Shown here: piece after piece, positions 6,744 to 14,479 of the stretch
How the letters are laid out: the number at the start of each line of letters is the position of its first letter
How positions within the stretch are numbered: position 1 is the stretch's first letter
Source of the DNA: Clostridia bacterium
Lineage (GTDB): Bacteria > Bacillota_A > Clostridia > Christensenellales > Borkfalkiaceae
NCBI GenBank assembly: GCA_017457015.1
Contig: JAFTIG010000031.1
Coordinates: 1 to 19,086 of the forward strand
DNA length: 19,086 nucleotides
Reading direction: 5' to 3'
Program-made: the position numbers and the translations under genes
The notes under the pieces: generated by a model
The model's database searches: none
Told to the model about the DNA's origin: nothing
Seen by the model: the letters and a program-made list of their open reading frames with translations, nothing else

Positions 6744-7184
6744 ATGAAAGTTGTTCTCTTAAAAGACGTTAAGGGCAGTGGCAAAGCCGGTGATATTATT
6801 GAAGCAAAGGACGGTTTTGCGCAAAACTTTTTGATTAAAAAGGGACTTGCAAAAATTGCAGACTCTCAAGCGATAAACGAAAACAAACAACAAAAAGCCG
6901 CACAAGAATTTCACCGTCAAGAAGCCTTAAAGGCAAACAAGGCGCTTCGTGAAAAATTAGACGGCACGGAAATCACCATTCAAGTAAAGAGCGGTGCTGC
7001 GGGCAAGTTTTTTGGAAGCGTTACGAATAAAGAAGTTGCGGATAGACTTTTAGAACTCGGTTTTGAAATCGACAAGAAGAAAATCGTACTCCAACCCAAC
7101 ATAAAAACGGCAGGCAAATACCCTGCTACCGTTAAAATTTCCCCTGAAGAAACGGCTAAAATCACCGTCAATATCATTAACTAA
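6744..7184 (+). CDS. rplI: 50S ribosomal protein L9
   Basis: 146 aa with the L9 signature at the N-terminus ([20 protein letters not shown], then [13 protein letters not shown]), a long charged central helix (about 45-75) and the C-terminal domain that binds 23S rRNA. The ATG at 6744 is chosen because AGGAG (6731..6735) sits 8 bases upstream; an in-frame TTG at 6738 would be only 2 bases from it and would add two residues before the conserved start. It is monocistronic here rather than in the frequent rplI-dnaB setting. Confidence 0.97.
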   Translation: MKVVLLKDVKGSGKAGDIIEAKDGFAQNFLIKKGLAKIADSQAINENKQQKAAQEFHRQEALKANKALREKLDGTEITIQVKSGAAGKFFGSVTNKEVADRLLELGFEIDKKKIVLQPNIKTAGKYPATVKISPEETAKITVNIIN

Positions 7185-7234
7185 CCACATTACATATTTT
7201 GGTTTTATTTATACAATCTTTACAAACAAAAAAC

Positions 7235-7266
7235 CACGCTATATTTCATAATTGAAGTATAGCGTG
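7235..7266. terminator. Intrinsic terminator between rplI and the glycosyltransferase
   Basis: A 9-bp stem CACGCTATA/TATAGCGTG, extendable by TTC/GAA inside. On the minus strand it is followed by GGTTTTTTG, a good terminator for the glycosyltransferase gene. On the plus strand the T-tract (CTATTATTTT) is weaker but may end rplI. Confidence 0.8.
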
Positions 7267-7293
7267 CTATTATTTTAAAGTATTTATTTTGCA

Positions 7294-8487
7294 CTAGGCA
7301 GTTTTTTCTTTTACCCCATTTTCTGTGGGTTTAAATTCTTTGAGTTTGCTTTTATTGTCTACGCCATGTGCCTTTTTGTCTATTTCTTCTTTATAAAGTT
7401 CGACGTATTCGTTTACGATATCGTCCCACGATATACATATTGCGTAAGCCCTTCCGCCGACGTCTTTAAGTTCTTTTGGGTTTTCCATAAGGTAAGCAAT
7501 TTTTTCCGCCACCGCCCTTTCGTTAGGTTTAGCAAAAAAACCCGTCTTACCATCCACGAAGCGCTCTGCAGAGCCCGTACCTTCAAGCACAAGTGCGGGG
7601 GTATCGTTTTCCGCCGCCTCTATTAATACTAGGCCGTCGTTATCGAACACGCTGGTAAACAAGAAAAGGTCGGCTTTTTTATAATATTCGTTAAGTTTTT
7701 GCTTGTCGGTTATAGCGCCCGTCATAACGACGTTATTTTCTAACCCCAACTTTTTGACGTATTTTTTAAACTTCTTTTCGTGCGCGCCCCGGCCTATCAT
7801 ATAAAACACGAAATCAGGGTGCGTTTTTTTGAGTTCTTTAAGCGCCCTTAAAGAAAAATCAAGATTTTTATACTTTATAATCATACCGACGTAAAGCAAG
7901 GTAAATTTGTCGTTAGGTGTCTTTTCCGTAGGTATATGCTCTTTGGGATAATTGCCGTTTCTAATAATAGTAAGTGGCTTTTTAAGCCCATAGCGTTTAA
8001 GTTCTTCTATCATTGAATAGGAAACCGAAGTAACCCTATCAGCACGATTAGGACGGCGCATAACGAACTTTAACAAGATTTTCACTAAAACGGGAAGTTT
8101 AAGCGCTTCATCATAACAATATTTAAACTTAGTATGTACCGTACATATGACGGGGATACCGTGTTTTTTTGCATACTTGTTTGCATATCCCGCCATCATA
8201 CCTATGGTATGGGAGTGGAGTATATCGGGTTTAAACTCATCTAAAGCGCGTTTAACCTTTCGCGTTATTCCCGGCATTGCCCAGTATTCGTTTTTACTTG
8301 CGCCCAAACTTTTTGCTCTGACGACTTTAAAAGGAAGGTCTAAATTTTCTTCGTACGGACGATGATAAGAGGGCGCTAAAACCATAACGCTATGCTCTTT
8401 AGATAGTTCGGTTGCGAGTTTTAATACGACGTTTTCCGTCCCCCCGATACCAGGTAGAAAACTGTCGGTAAATAGTGCTATTTTCAC
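7294..8487 (-). CDS. GT4-family glycosyltransferase
   Basis: 397 aa with a GT-B fold. The N-terminal domain starts MKIALFTDSFLPGIGGTENV, typical of GT4 enzymes with the glycine-rich acceptor-side loop; HSHTIG lies at about 94. The C-terminal donor domain has LLYVGMIIKYKNLD and FDNDGLVLIEAAEND, the EX7E region with its first Glu replaced by Asp, then GTGSAERF. The family includes diacylglycerol glucosyltransferases and other lipid or wall sugar transferases; the exact acceptor is unknown. The start is the GTG at 8487, with AAGGAG 8 bases upstream; the longer ORF start at 8532 lies within the promoter and is rejected. It is divergent from a flippase-like gene, which suggests glycolipid or envelope work. 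Confidence 0.88.
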   Translation of the reverse strand: MKIALFTDSFLPGIGGTENVVLKLATELSKEHSVMVLAPSYHRPYEENLDLPFKVVRAKSLGASKNEYWAMPGITRKVKRALDEFKPDILHSHTIGMMAGYANKYAKKHGIPVICTVHTKFKYCYDEALKLPVLVKILLKFVMRRPNRADRVTSVSYSMIEELKRYGLKKPLTIIRNGNYPKEHIPTEKTPNDKFTLLYVGMIIKYKNLDFSLRALKELKKTHPDFVFYMIGRGAHEKKFKKYVKKLGLENNVVMTGAITDKQKLNEYYKKADLFLFTSVFDNDGLVLIEAAENDTPALVLEGTGSAERFVDGKTGFFAKPNERAVAEKIAYLMENPKELKDVGGRAYAICISWDDIVNEYVELYKEEIDKKAHGVDNKSKLKEFKPTENGVKEKTA

Positions 8488-8513
8488 TTTTCTTTCTCCT
8501 TGCGTATATAATA

Positions 8514-8542
8514 ATTGTAAAGCATTAAGCATAATAAGTCAA
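8514..8542 (-). promoter_or_regulatory. SigA promoter of the glycosyltransferase
   Basis: TTGACT (8537..8542) and TACAAT (8514..8519) on the minus strand, 17-bp spacer; the start would be near 8507, about 20 nt before the GTG. This position excludes the upstream ATG at 8532. Confidence 0.85.
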
Positions 8543-8570
8543 GCCTATTAAAGGAAAATAACTTTTTCCG

Positions 8571-8599
8571 TTGACTTTTAACTTTTTATAGTATATAAT
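8571..8599 (+). promoter_or_regulatory. SigA promoter of the flippase-like gene
   Basis: TTGACT (8571..8576) and a perfect TATAAT (8594..8599), 17-bp spacer. The predicted start (8605..8607) coincides with the ATG at 8608, implying a leaderless mRNA. Confidence 0.85.
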
Positions 8600-8607
8600 A
8601 AACCATT

Positions 8608-9981
8608 ATGAGAAAGAAAAAACAAGGCGAAATCCTAGTTACTAAAATCGAAGTAGACGAACGTACTAACGAGCCTAAAATCGTTGAAGTTCCCGAAAAA
8701 GATTATTTGAATACTCCTATTGAAAAGGCAGACTTCGTTGAAATGAAGGCTAACAAAAGTACGAGTAAACAAATGACGATGGAAAAGGTTCTCGGTTATA
8801 AAAAAGAAGAAAACGTAAACAAGCGTCAAAAACTATTCAAAAATATCGTCACTATTCTTTTTGGATTGTTCGTTATCGGCTCGCTATTATTTACCGCTTA
8901 CAAGGATTTTCTTGCGCCGGGTAAAGAATTTCCAAAACTTTGGCAATTAAAACAAATTTTAATTTCCGGTTGGCTTTTCTTCCTTTGCGCAGTAGTGTGT
9001 TTGGTACTCGCGTTCCTGTTTAAGGGGCTTAAAATATCCATAATGTGCAAGTCTATGACAGGCAAATTCCACTTTAAGACGAGTATGGAAACGGGTATTA
9101 TCGGCACTTATTATAACAACGTTACCCCGTTTGCGCTAGGTGGTCAGCCGTTTGAAATCTATCACCTTTCAAAACACGGCGTTCACGGCGGGGTTGCGTC
9201 GTCTATCCCAATTGCGGCGTTCTTTTTAAACCAACTTGCGTTCGTAATACTTGGAATCATATCGCTGTTTATGTTCAATAGAAACATGCTCGGCGCGCCA
9301 AGCAATATAATGAACGCTTTCCCTGCAATCTATAACGTACTTGCCATTATCGGTCTTATTTGTTGTATATTCGTACCTATTTTGGTTATACTGTTCTCGT
9401 TTTTGCCGAGAGTCGGTGCAAAACTCGTGCATTTAGTAATGACCATAGGCACTAAACTACGCATTATTAGAAACCCCAAAGAAACTACTCAAAAAACCAT
9501 TAAAACGGTCGTACACAACGCCCACTGCCTTAAAAAAATTGCGGCTAGTCCCACGGTGTTTATATTGACCTTTATAATAAGTTTTTTAGAAAACCTTGCA
9601 AACGCTTCAATCGCATACTTTACCCTAAAAGCCTTTGGCTTTGATTTGGGTATGCACTGGTTTACCGAGTGGCTTTTGGTTGTGGAAATTTGTTTTATAC
9701 TCTTTGCATCCATAACCTTTATACCAACGCCCGGTAACTCTGGCGCGGCAGACCTTTCTTTCTATCTGTTATTTGAAGCGGGACTTTTAGCAGGGCTCGC
9801 CTTCCCCGCAATTTTAGTATGGCGCGGAATAAGTTTTTATAGCACCATACTTATAGGATTCGTCTTTGCTAGATACAAGAAAAAATCCGACACCAAAAAA
9901 GCGATGCTTAACGCCGAACTTGCTAACGTAGCCGATACTCAAATTCCTGAGTCTACTAACGACTCTGACCAGCAAAACTGA
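8608..9981 (+). CDS. LPG-synthase transmembrane-domain / flippase-like integral membrane protein
   Basis: 457 aa. A charged, presumably cytoplasmic N-terminal tail of about 75 residues precedes multiple membrane segments (about 77-97, 118-139, 200-222, 241-266, 315-337, 352-374 and two near the end). NNVTPFALGGQPFEIYHLSKHG (about 170-191, given here as its ends NNVTPFALGG and EIYHLSKHG) and TPGNSGAADLSFYLLFEAG match the lysylphosphatidylglycerol synthase TM family (PF03706), also seen in MprF flippase domains and AglD. There is no MprF synthase domain, so a lipid or glycolipid translocase-type role is more likely than lysyl transfer. No Shine-Dalgarno precedes the ATG. The C-terminal tail is hydrophilic. 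Confidence 0.85.
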   Translation: MRKKKQGEILVTKIEVDERTNEPKIVEVPEKDYLNTPIEKADFVEMKANKSTSKQMTMEKVLGYKKEENVNKRQKLFKNIVTILFGLFVIGSLLFTAYKDFLAPGKEFPKLWQLKQILISGWLFFLCAVVCLVLAFLFKGLKISIMCKSMTGKFHFKTSMETGIIGTYYNNVTPFALGGQPFEIYHLSKHGVHGGVASSIPIAAFFLNQLAFVILGIISLFMFNRNMLGAPSNIMNAFPAIYNVLAIIGLICCIFVPILVILFSFLPRVGAKLVHLVMTIGTKLRIIRNPKETTQKTIKTVVHNAHCLKKIAASPTVFILTFIISFLENLANASIAYFTLKAFGFDLGMHWFTEWLLVVEICFILFASITFIPTPGNSGAADLSFYLLFEAGLLAGLAFPAILVWRGISFYSTILIGFVFARYKKKSDTKKAMLNAELANVADTQIPESTNDSDQQN

Positions 9982-10018
9982 CAATCTACGATAACTACTT
10001 TAAATAGTTCCTTATAAA

Positions 10019-10057
10019 AAATTGCCCTTGTTTTAGTTAAAACAAGGGCAATTTTTT
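10019..10057. terminator. Bidirectional terminator between convergent genes
   Basis: A 15-bp perfect stem (10021..10035 with 10038..10052) flanked by AAAAA on the left and TTTTTTT on the right, so it can stop the flippase-like gene (plus) and glf (minus). Confidence 0.92.
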
Positions 10058-10062
10058 TATAC

Positions 10063-11208
10063 TTATATTTCATTCATCTTATCAAAAAGATCCATAGCGT
10101 TTTTAACGGCTATATCCATATTTATATATTTGTAATTTGCAAGCCTACCGAGCAGATAAAGATTTTTATACTTTTTCGCTTCTTCTTGATATTTTGCGTA
10201 ATGCTTGTAATTTTTTTCTATCGGGATAGGATAATAAGGAATATTTTTTCCAGGCTTAAACGATTTAGCGTATTCCTTAACTATAACCGTAGTGTCTTTG
10301 GGCTCACAAGTAAACTTGGTAAACTCGGTAATTCTTGTAAACTTATTCGACGTAGTATAATTTACTACTGCCGACGGTTGATAGGACGATGCTTTAACCG
10401 TTTCAAACTTGAATTTAAGACTCCTATACGGCAAAACGCCGAACTTGTAATCAAATAGTTCGTCGACACAACCGGTGTAAATCAACGTTCCGTCAAGCGG
10501 TTGCCCGCCGAAATAAATTTGCCCGCCCGATAAAATAAGTTCTCTATGCGCGTCCGTACCAAGTTTTAGTTGAATTTTAGGATGACGTAAGATGTTGCTT
10601 ATCATTGCCGTAAAACCGTTTTTGGGCATATACTGATACTCGTCGGTAAAATACCTATCTTCATAAGAAAGATATACGGGAACACGGTTCATTACTTCTT
10701 CACCCAAGTGTTCGGGCTTAAATCCCCATTGTTTCATCGTATAAATATAAAAAATATTTTTATACACGAAGTCGGCAAAACGCCTTATTTCCCAACTCTT
10801 ATGGTTTTTGAGTTGCAAAATAGGCACTTTTTGGTCAATCCCAATCTCGTCTATAAGCGTTTGTTTAATCCTTTCCGCCTTTTCCTTTGAATAAAGATCG
10901 AAAAGTGAAGTTAAATTGAAAGGCACGGGCACTAATTTATCTTTTCTTACTTTTGCAAGAACTCTGTGCTCGTATTTTTCCCATTCTGTAAACTGCGATA
11001 AAAAGTCGAATACCTTTTTTTCGTTCGTGTGGAAAATGTGTGGGCCGTAAGGCTGAACGGTTATGCCGTTTCTATCCACGAAATCGTAAGCGTTGCCACC
11101 GATCGTGTCGCGCTTATCCATTACTATAACGTCTTTACCGCTTTCAGCAAAAAGACGCGCGATCGTCGCCCCGGAAAGCCCTGCGCCGACTACTATAATT
11201 TTTTCCAT
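10063..11208 (-). CDS. glf: UDP-galactopyranose mutase
   Basis: 381 aa, the normal size. This FAD enzyme interconverts UDP-galactopyranose and UDP-galactofuranose, the donor for galactofuranose in surface glycans. The FAD Rossmann loop GAGLSG is at residues 8-13, followed by the adenine-ribose acidic position near 31 and IGGNAYD. PYGPHIFHT (53-61), IYTMKQWG and VPVYLSYEDRYFTDEYQYMP are characteristic Glf motifs. It is the last gene after the Lrp and aminotransferase genes, starting 10 bases after the latter with AAAGGTG as Shine-Dalgarno. No galactofuranosyltransferase is visible nearby, although the GT4 enzyme at 7294..8487 is a possible partner. Confidence 0.95.
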   Translation of the reverse strand: MEKIIVVGAGLSGATIARLFAESGKDVIVMDKRDTIGGNAYDFVDRNGITVQPYGPHIFHTNEKKVFDFLSQFTEWEKYEHRVLAKVRKDKLVPVPFNLTSLFDLYSKEKAERIKQTLIDEIGIDQKVPILQLKNHKSWEIRRFADFVYKNIFYIYTMKQWGFKPEHLGEEVMNRVPVYLSYEDRYFTDEYQYMPKNGFTAMISNILRHPKIQLKLGTDAHRELILSGGQIYFGGQPLDGTLIYTGCVDELFDYKFGVLPYRSLKFKFETVKASSYQPSAVVNYTTSNKFTRITEFTKFTCEPKDTTVIVKEYAKSFKPGKNIPYYPIPIEKNYKHYAKYQEEAKKYKNLYLLGRLANYKYINMDIAVKNAMDLFDKMNEI

Positions 11209-11218
11209 ATATACACCT

Positions 11219-12400
11219 TTATTTATTTCCGTTTTTTAATTCTCTTACAAACTCGGCAATTTTTTCCATTGCTTCTGCAAGAGTTTTCATTGAGTAGGCG
11301 TAAGAGCACCTGACGTAATACTTGCCAAACTCCCCAAACGCCGAGCCGGGAACTACCGCTACTTTTTTACTGTCGAGCAGTCTTACCGCGAACTCGTCGC
11401 CGGTAAGTCCCGTTTCTTTTACCGACGGGAATATATAAAAACATCCTTTCGGCTCAAAACAACTTAATCCCATATCCGCGAAAGATTTACACATAAATTT
11501 CCTACGCCTATCGTACTCGTCGCGCATTTCTTTAATGATAGCAAAATCAGTTTCCCTACCCTTTTTAAGACCTGCAAGCGCTGCATACTGTGAAAAAATA
11601 GGCGCGCAGATAATGGAATACTGGTGGATTTTTAACAGCGTGTCGAGTATAGGTTTAGGAGCGCAAACGTAGCCCACGCGCCAACCCGTCATAGCAAACG
11701 CTTTGGAAAATCCGCCGATTAAAACCACTCTACCCTGCATTTTTTCAAAACTTGCGATAGAACAATGCTTTTGTCCAAAAGTAAGTTCTGCGTAAATCTC
11801 GTCGGAAACGACCAAAAGGTCGTACTTTAAAATTATAGGTATAATCTTCTCAATATATTCCTTTTCCATAATACCGCCAGTAGGGTTATTCGGGTAAGGA
11901 AATATTAAAATTTTAGTTTTCTCAGTTATAACACTCTCTAAAAGTTCGGGGGAAAGTTTAAATCCGTCCGCACCGTCGCAAGGCACGGGCACTGCAACAC
12001 CCCCGTTTAGTTCTACGCAAGGTTTATAAGAAACGTAACTGGGATCTGGTATTAAAACTTCATCCCCTTCGTTTACCGTAGCGCGCAAAACGGCGTCGAT
12101 TGCTTCACTAGCCCCGACCGTTATGACCGTGTCGTCCGCAGAAAAATCTACGGAAAAATTCTCTTTTAAGTACCGCGAAACTTCTTGCCTTAACGCAATC
12201 AATCCTTTGTTTGCGGTATACTGCGTATAACCGCGCTTGATCGCTTGAATTCCCGCTTCACGGATTTCCCACGGGGTAATAAAGTCAGGCTCGCCCACAC
12301 CGAGCGAAATCACGTCGCCGAGTTCTGCGGCAATGTCGAAAAACTTTCTTATCCCCGACGGTTTTATATCTTTTGCCCTTTGGCTTAAAAAATCTCTCAT
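11219..12400 (-). CDS. PLP-dependent class I/II aminotransferase
   Basis: 393 aa from ATG 12400. Family features in order: PSGIRKFFD near the N-terminus, GVGEPDF, PYPNNPTGG (about 169-177), SDEIYAELTFG with the PLP-binding Asp (about 200) and Tyr, and GGFSKAFAMTGWRVGY with the Schiff-base Lys at about 233. This is fold type I, subgroup I, resembling PatA/AspC-type enzymes; the amino acid substrate cannot be read from sequence. A GTG start at 12424 is possible, but the ATG at 12400 forms an ATGA overlap with the Lrp stop and gives the typical MRDFLSQR start. Coupling to an Lrp regulator suggests amino acid metabolism under feedback sensing. Confidence 0.92.
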   Translation of the reverse strand: MRDFLSQRAKDIKPSGIRKFFDIAAELGDVISLGVGEPDFITPWEIREAGIQAIKRGYTQYTANKGLIALRQEVSRYLKENFSVDFSADDTVITVGASEAIDAVLRATVNEGDEVLIPDPSYVSYKPCVELNGGVAVPVPCDGADGFKLSPELLESVITEKTKILIFPYPNNPTGGIMEKEYIEKIIPIILKYDLLVVSDEIYAELTFGQKHCSIASFEKMQGRVVLIGGFSKAFAMTGWRVGYVCAPKPILDTLLKIHQYSIICAPIFSQYAALAGLKKGRETDFAIIKEMRDEYDRRRKFMCKSFADMGLSCFEPKGCFYIFPSVKETGLTGDEFAVRLLDSKKVAVVPGSAFGEFGKYYVRCSYAYSMKTLAEAMEKIAEFVRELKNGNK

Positions 12401-12894
12401 GCTTGAATTATCTGTCTTTGGCACTCTTCACTCTGTTTGGTAACGTGCCCTTCAATCTTATATCTTCTTAAAATAAAGTGCGTTTGAACGCTAGTTATGC
12501 CGTCGATTACGCTAAGTTTTTCAGCAACAAATTTTGCAATATCGGTTATACCGTCGCCTTCTACGAAAACGGCAAGGTCGAATACTCCGCTCATCAAATA
12601 TAGCGACTGAACTTCTTTAAAATTATAAATCTCTTCAGCGTAAGAATCAAACCCTTTTAATTTTTGGGGCGCAACCTTAACTTCAATAAGCGCTTGCACT
12701 TTTTTGTGCGCGTCCGTCATTGCTTCGGTATTTATGATTGCCGAATATTTTACTATAACGCCGTCGGTTTCTAATTCCTTTACGGCAAGTTTAACTTGCT
12801 CTTCTGTCGAGCCCGTCATGGCGGCAAGTTGAGAATATGTGTATCTGGCGTTTTCGCCGAGAAGTTTTACTAAATCGGTTTTAATTCTATCCAT
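12397..12894 (-). CDS. Lrp/AsnC-family transcriptional regulator
   Basis: 165 aa. An N-terminal winged helix-turn-helix (residues 1-50; YSQLAAMTGSTEEQVKLAVKE carries the recognition region) is followed by a RAM ligand-binding domain (about 65-140) with VQSLYLMSGVFDLAVFVEG, typical of Lrp proteins that assemble as dimers or octamers and sense amino acids. The start has GAGGGA upstream. It is the first gene of an operon with an aminotransferase, overlapping it by 4 bases, and faces a divergent small gene whose -35 is only 9 bp away. Autoregulation from this shared region is likely for the family but not shown. Confidence 0.93.
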   Translation of the reverse strand: MDRIKTDLVKLLGENARYTYSQLAAMTGSTEEQVKLAVKELETDGVIVKYSAIINTEAMTDAHKKVQALIEVKVAPQKLKGFDSYAEEIYNFKEVQSLYLMSGVFDLAVFVEGDGITDIAKFVAEKLSVIDGITSVQTHFILRRYKIEGHVTKQSEECQRQIIQA

Positions 12895-12927
12895 ACGTCC
12901 CTCAAATATAGTTAGTTTTTTTTGGGA

Positions 12928-12945
12928 ACTGCCATAATCGGCAGT
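12928..12945. repeat. 6-bp inverted repeat in the Lrp gene leader
   Basis: ACTGCC and GGCAGT flank a 6-base spacer, just downstream of the predicted transcription start of the Lrp gene. It could be an operator half-site pair or a leader hairpin. No T-run follows on the minus strand. Confidence 0.45.
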
Positions 12946-12957
12946 GTATACATATTT

Positions 12958-12986
12958 ATTTTACATATTTTACAACCGTTTGTCAA
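12958..12986 (-). promoter_or_regulatory. SigA promoter of the Lrp-aminotransferase-glf operon
   Basis: Perfect TTGACA (12981..12986) and TAAAAT (12958..12963) with a 17-bp spacer on the minus strand. Confidence 0.87.
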
Positions 12987-12995
12987 TACATAAAG

Positions 12996-13024
12996 TTGAT
13001 TTTATAATTTTTATGTGATACAAT
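12996..13024 (+). promoter_or_regulatory. SigA-type promoter of the 86-aa gene
   Basis: TTGATT (12996..13001) and TACAAT (13019..13024), 17-bp spacer, with TGTGA just before the -10. Back to back with the Lrp promoter, only 9 bp between the two -35 elements, so one bound Lrp octamer could touch both. Confidence 0.8.
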
Positions 13025-13044
13025 AATTTTAAAGGCAGGTACTT

Positions 13045-13305
13045 ATGATACGCATTTGGGCAAAAGTAATGAAAAAAGATAAAATCATTAATCAATATAT
13101 GTTTGAAAAAGACGGTTCAATCGATTATTCGGAATTTTTTGACTATTTAAGAGAAATTTGTGAAAATCTTGATATTGCAACGCCCGTTTTGATTAAAACG
13201 CATCTATTTAACTACGCTAAATATAACGTGGTTAGGTTTACCCAGAGCGATTTCATCGAACAAATACCTTTTGACAAACTCGTTTTAGAAAATTGCTTGG
13301 CTTAA
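13045..13305 (+). CDS. Small conserved-looking protein of unknown function, 86 aa
   Basis: No signal peptide or membrane segment. The protein begins MIRIWAKVMKKDKIINQYMF, then has an acidic middle (DYSEFFDYLREICENLDI) and an ending FDKLVLENCLA. The look is of an alpha/beta cytoplasmic protein of the kind found as single short ORFs in Clostridia; I cannot name a family. Expression is well supported: a SigA promoter at 12996..13024, AGGCAGG before the ATG, and a terminator directly after it. It is divergent from the Lrp gene and could be its target. Confidence 0.8.
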   Translation: MIRIWAKVMKKDKIINQYMFEKDGSIDYSEFFDYLREICENLDIATPVLIKTHLFNYAKYNVVRFTQSDFIEQIPFDKLVLENCLA

Positions 13306-13327
13306 ATTTTTATTTTGGTTAACTTTT

Positions 13328-13357
13328 TCCCCTTTTCATTAACAAAGGGGATTTTTT
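13328..13357 (+). terminator. Intrinsic terminator after the 86-aa gene
   Basis: CCCCTTT/AAAGGGG stem (13329..13350, 8-nt loop) followed by ATTTTTT. Confidence 0.88.
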
Positions 13358-13412
13358 ATTTGGTTTGTATAATTTAGTAATTGACGCACATAATACTTTC
13401 GGGGGAAACGAA

Positions 13413-13628
13413 ATGAAAATTACCACTATTATAGCATTTTCGCTGGTGATAATAGGCGCACTCGTTTGGTTACTCGTCGGACTTTTCGACTTTAACTTGG
13501 TTGCGCTTATCTTCGGCGCAGGCGCGCATGCAGTAGTGTCGCGCATCATCTATTCTCTGGTAGGTATTTCTGCTTTGTGGCTTTTATTCTACTGGGCAGT
13601 TTACCATCCTTTCAGAGCCATAGACTAA
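13413..13628 (+). CDS. DUF378 small membrane protein, 71 aa
   Basis: Two hydrophobic segments (about 5-27 and 40-61) flank the short turn GLFDFNLVALIFG. The pattern LVIIGALVWLLVGLFDFNLV and SRIIYSLVGISALWLL fits DUF378, small two-helix membrane proteins of unknown function common in Firmicutes. The ATG at 13413 is chosen because GGGGGAA precedes it at suitable spacing and it matches the family start; the longer ORF from 13365 begins within the upstream non-coding spacer. A possible -10 (TATAAT, 13368..13373) lacks a clear -35. Confidence 0.85.
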   Translation: MKITTIIAFSLVIIGALVWLLVGLFDFNLVALIFGAGAHAVVSRIIYSLVGISALWLLFYWAVYHPFRAID

Positions 13629-13629
13629 T

Positions 13630-13657
13630 AAAAAGCCGTGCGTTTGCACGGCTTTTT
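13630..13657. terminator. Bidirectional terminator between DUF378 and the TetR gene
   Basis: AAAAAGCCGTGC and GCACGGCTTTTT form a 12-bp stem with a GTTT loop. It is symmetrical, with T-runs in both directions. Confidence 0.92.
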
Positions 13658-13663
13658 AACTTT

Positions 13664-14344
13664 TTAAGTATTGCTTTCTAAATAATCAAACATATTTGCT
13701 ATCGTCTCTTTTGCAATTTTTTCAAAATCAAACTTGTTTACGAACGCGACGATTTCTTTAATCTTATCTTTCGGAACTTCAAACACCAACAGCGACGATT
13801 CTAAAAACCTTTTGACCTTTCTCTCAATAGTAAAATATCTATCGCACGGTACGGACAGAAAACTTCTCATAATACCGCCGACCGCAAGTTCCAGTTCGTA
13901 AAAATCCTTTGAATCACAATTTGGTAAATGCTCTTTAAATAACTCTTCAAACTTAGCGGTTATCGTATTGTAAATTACCGCAGTCGGACCTTTGAACGAA
14001 TATGAAAGAGTATAGAGTTCTCTCATGTGCTCGCTACTTTCCGTTATGTAAAGTTGCAGTACCGATTCCACTGCGTAAAGATAAATTTTATCGGCGATTT
14101 TACCGCTAACTACCCTTTCGGCAGATTCATACTGATAATTTAAAACTAACCCGACGAGCTCTGCAAGAAGATTTTCCTTTTCCCCGAAAACGCGCGCAAC
14201 GGCGTTATTGTCAACGCCTGCATCTTTTGTTATATCAGTGATTTTAGTTACGCTAAAACCCTGCTTTAAAAACATTTTAGCCGCACTGTGTAAGAGTTTG
14301 GATTTTGCCCTTTCGTACTTTTTTCCGTGCCCTATGTTTGACAT
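13664..14344 (-). CDS. TetR/AcrR-family transcriptional regulator
   Basis: 226 aa. The N-terminal helix-turn-helix (residues about 12-58) contains LLHSAAKMFLKQGFSVTKIT and AGVDNNAVARVFGEKENLL, which are typical for TetR repressors; the all-helical C-terminal domain would bind a ligand and dimerise but is not family-specific. AAGGAG lies 4 bases before the ATG, rather close. It is transcribed alone from a perfect promoter at 14390..14418, and an inverted repeat over the -10 (14385..14404) suggests autorepression. No efflux pump or obvious target gene is adjacent, so the regulon is unknown. Confidence 0.9.
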   Translation of the reverse strand: MSNIGHGKKYERAKSKLLHSAAKMFLKQGFSVTKITDITKDAGVDNNAVARVFGEKENLLAELVGLVLNYQYESAERVVSGKIADKIYLYAVESVLQLYITESSEHMRELYTLSYSFKGPTAVIYNTITAKFEELFKEHLPNCDSKDFYELELAVGGIMRSFLSVPCDRYFTIERKVKRFLESSLLVFEVPKDKIKEIVAFVNKFDFEKIAKETIANMFDYLESNT

Positions 14345-14384
14345 ACCGCTCCTTTTTTATGAAAAAAATATCCAAGTAGTTTTT

Positions 14385-14404
14385 TTAATATTATATCATA
14401 TTAA
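14385..14404. promoter_or_regulatory. Candidate TetR autoregulatory operator
   Basis: TTAATAT and ATATTAA flank a 6-base centre, a 20-bp inverted repeat that covers the -10 of the TetR promoter. Position fits repression by steric block. The sequence is pure A/T except one base, so a chance palindrome is possible. Confidence 0.4.
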
Positions 14405-14418
14405 TTAAACACTGTCAA
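14390..14418 (-). promoter_or_regulatory. Consensus SigA promoter of the TetR gene
   Basis: Perfect TTGACA (14413..14418) and perfect TATAAT (14390..14395), 17-bp spacer, TGA before the -10. Confidence 0.9.
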
Positions 14419-14448
14419 CAAGACGACGGCAATTTTGGCACAACTTTA

Positions 14449-14479
14449 CATAAAACGCCCTTATTTTGCCCGTTTTATG
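14449..14479. other. Hairpin overlapping the queT stop codon
   Basis: CATAAAACG (14449..14457) and CGTTTTATG (14471..14479) form a 9-bp stem that includes the queT stop codon. No T-run follows on the minus strand, so it is not a standard terminator; it may protect the mRNA 3' end or act as a weak terminator. Confidence 0.4.

Noticed and set aside
8488..8532. Upstream ATG start for the GT4 glycosyltransferase
   Set aside because: It lies between the -35 and -10 elements of the gene's own promoter, and the GTG at 8487 has a proper Shine-Dalgarno and gives the conserved MKIALFTDSF start.
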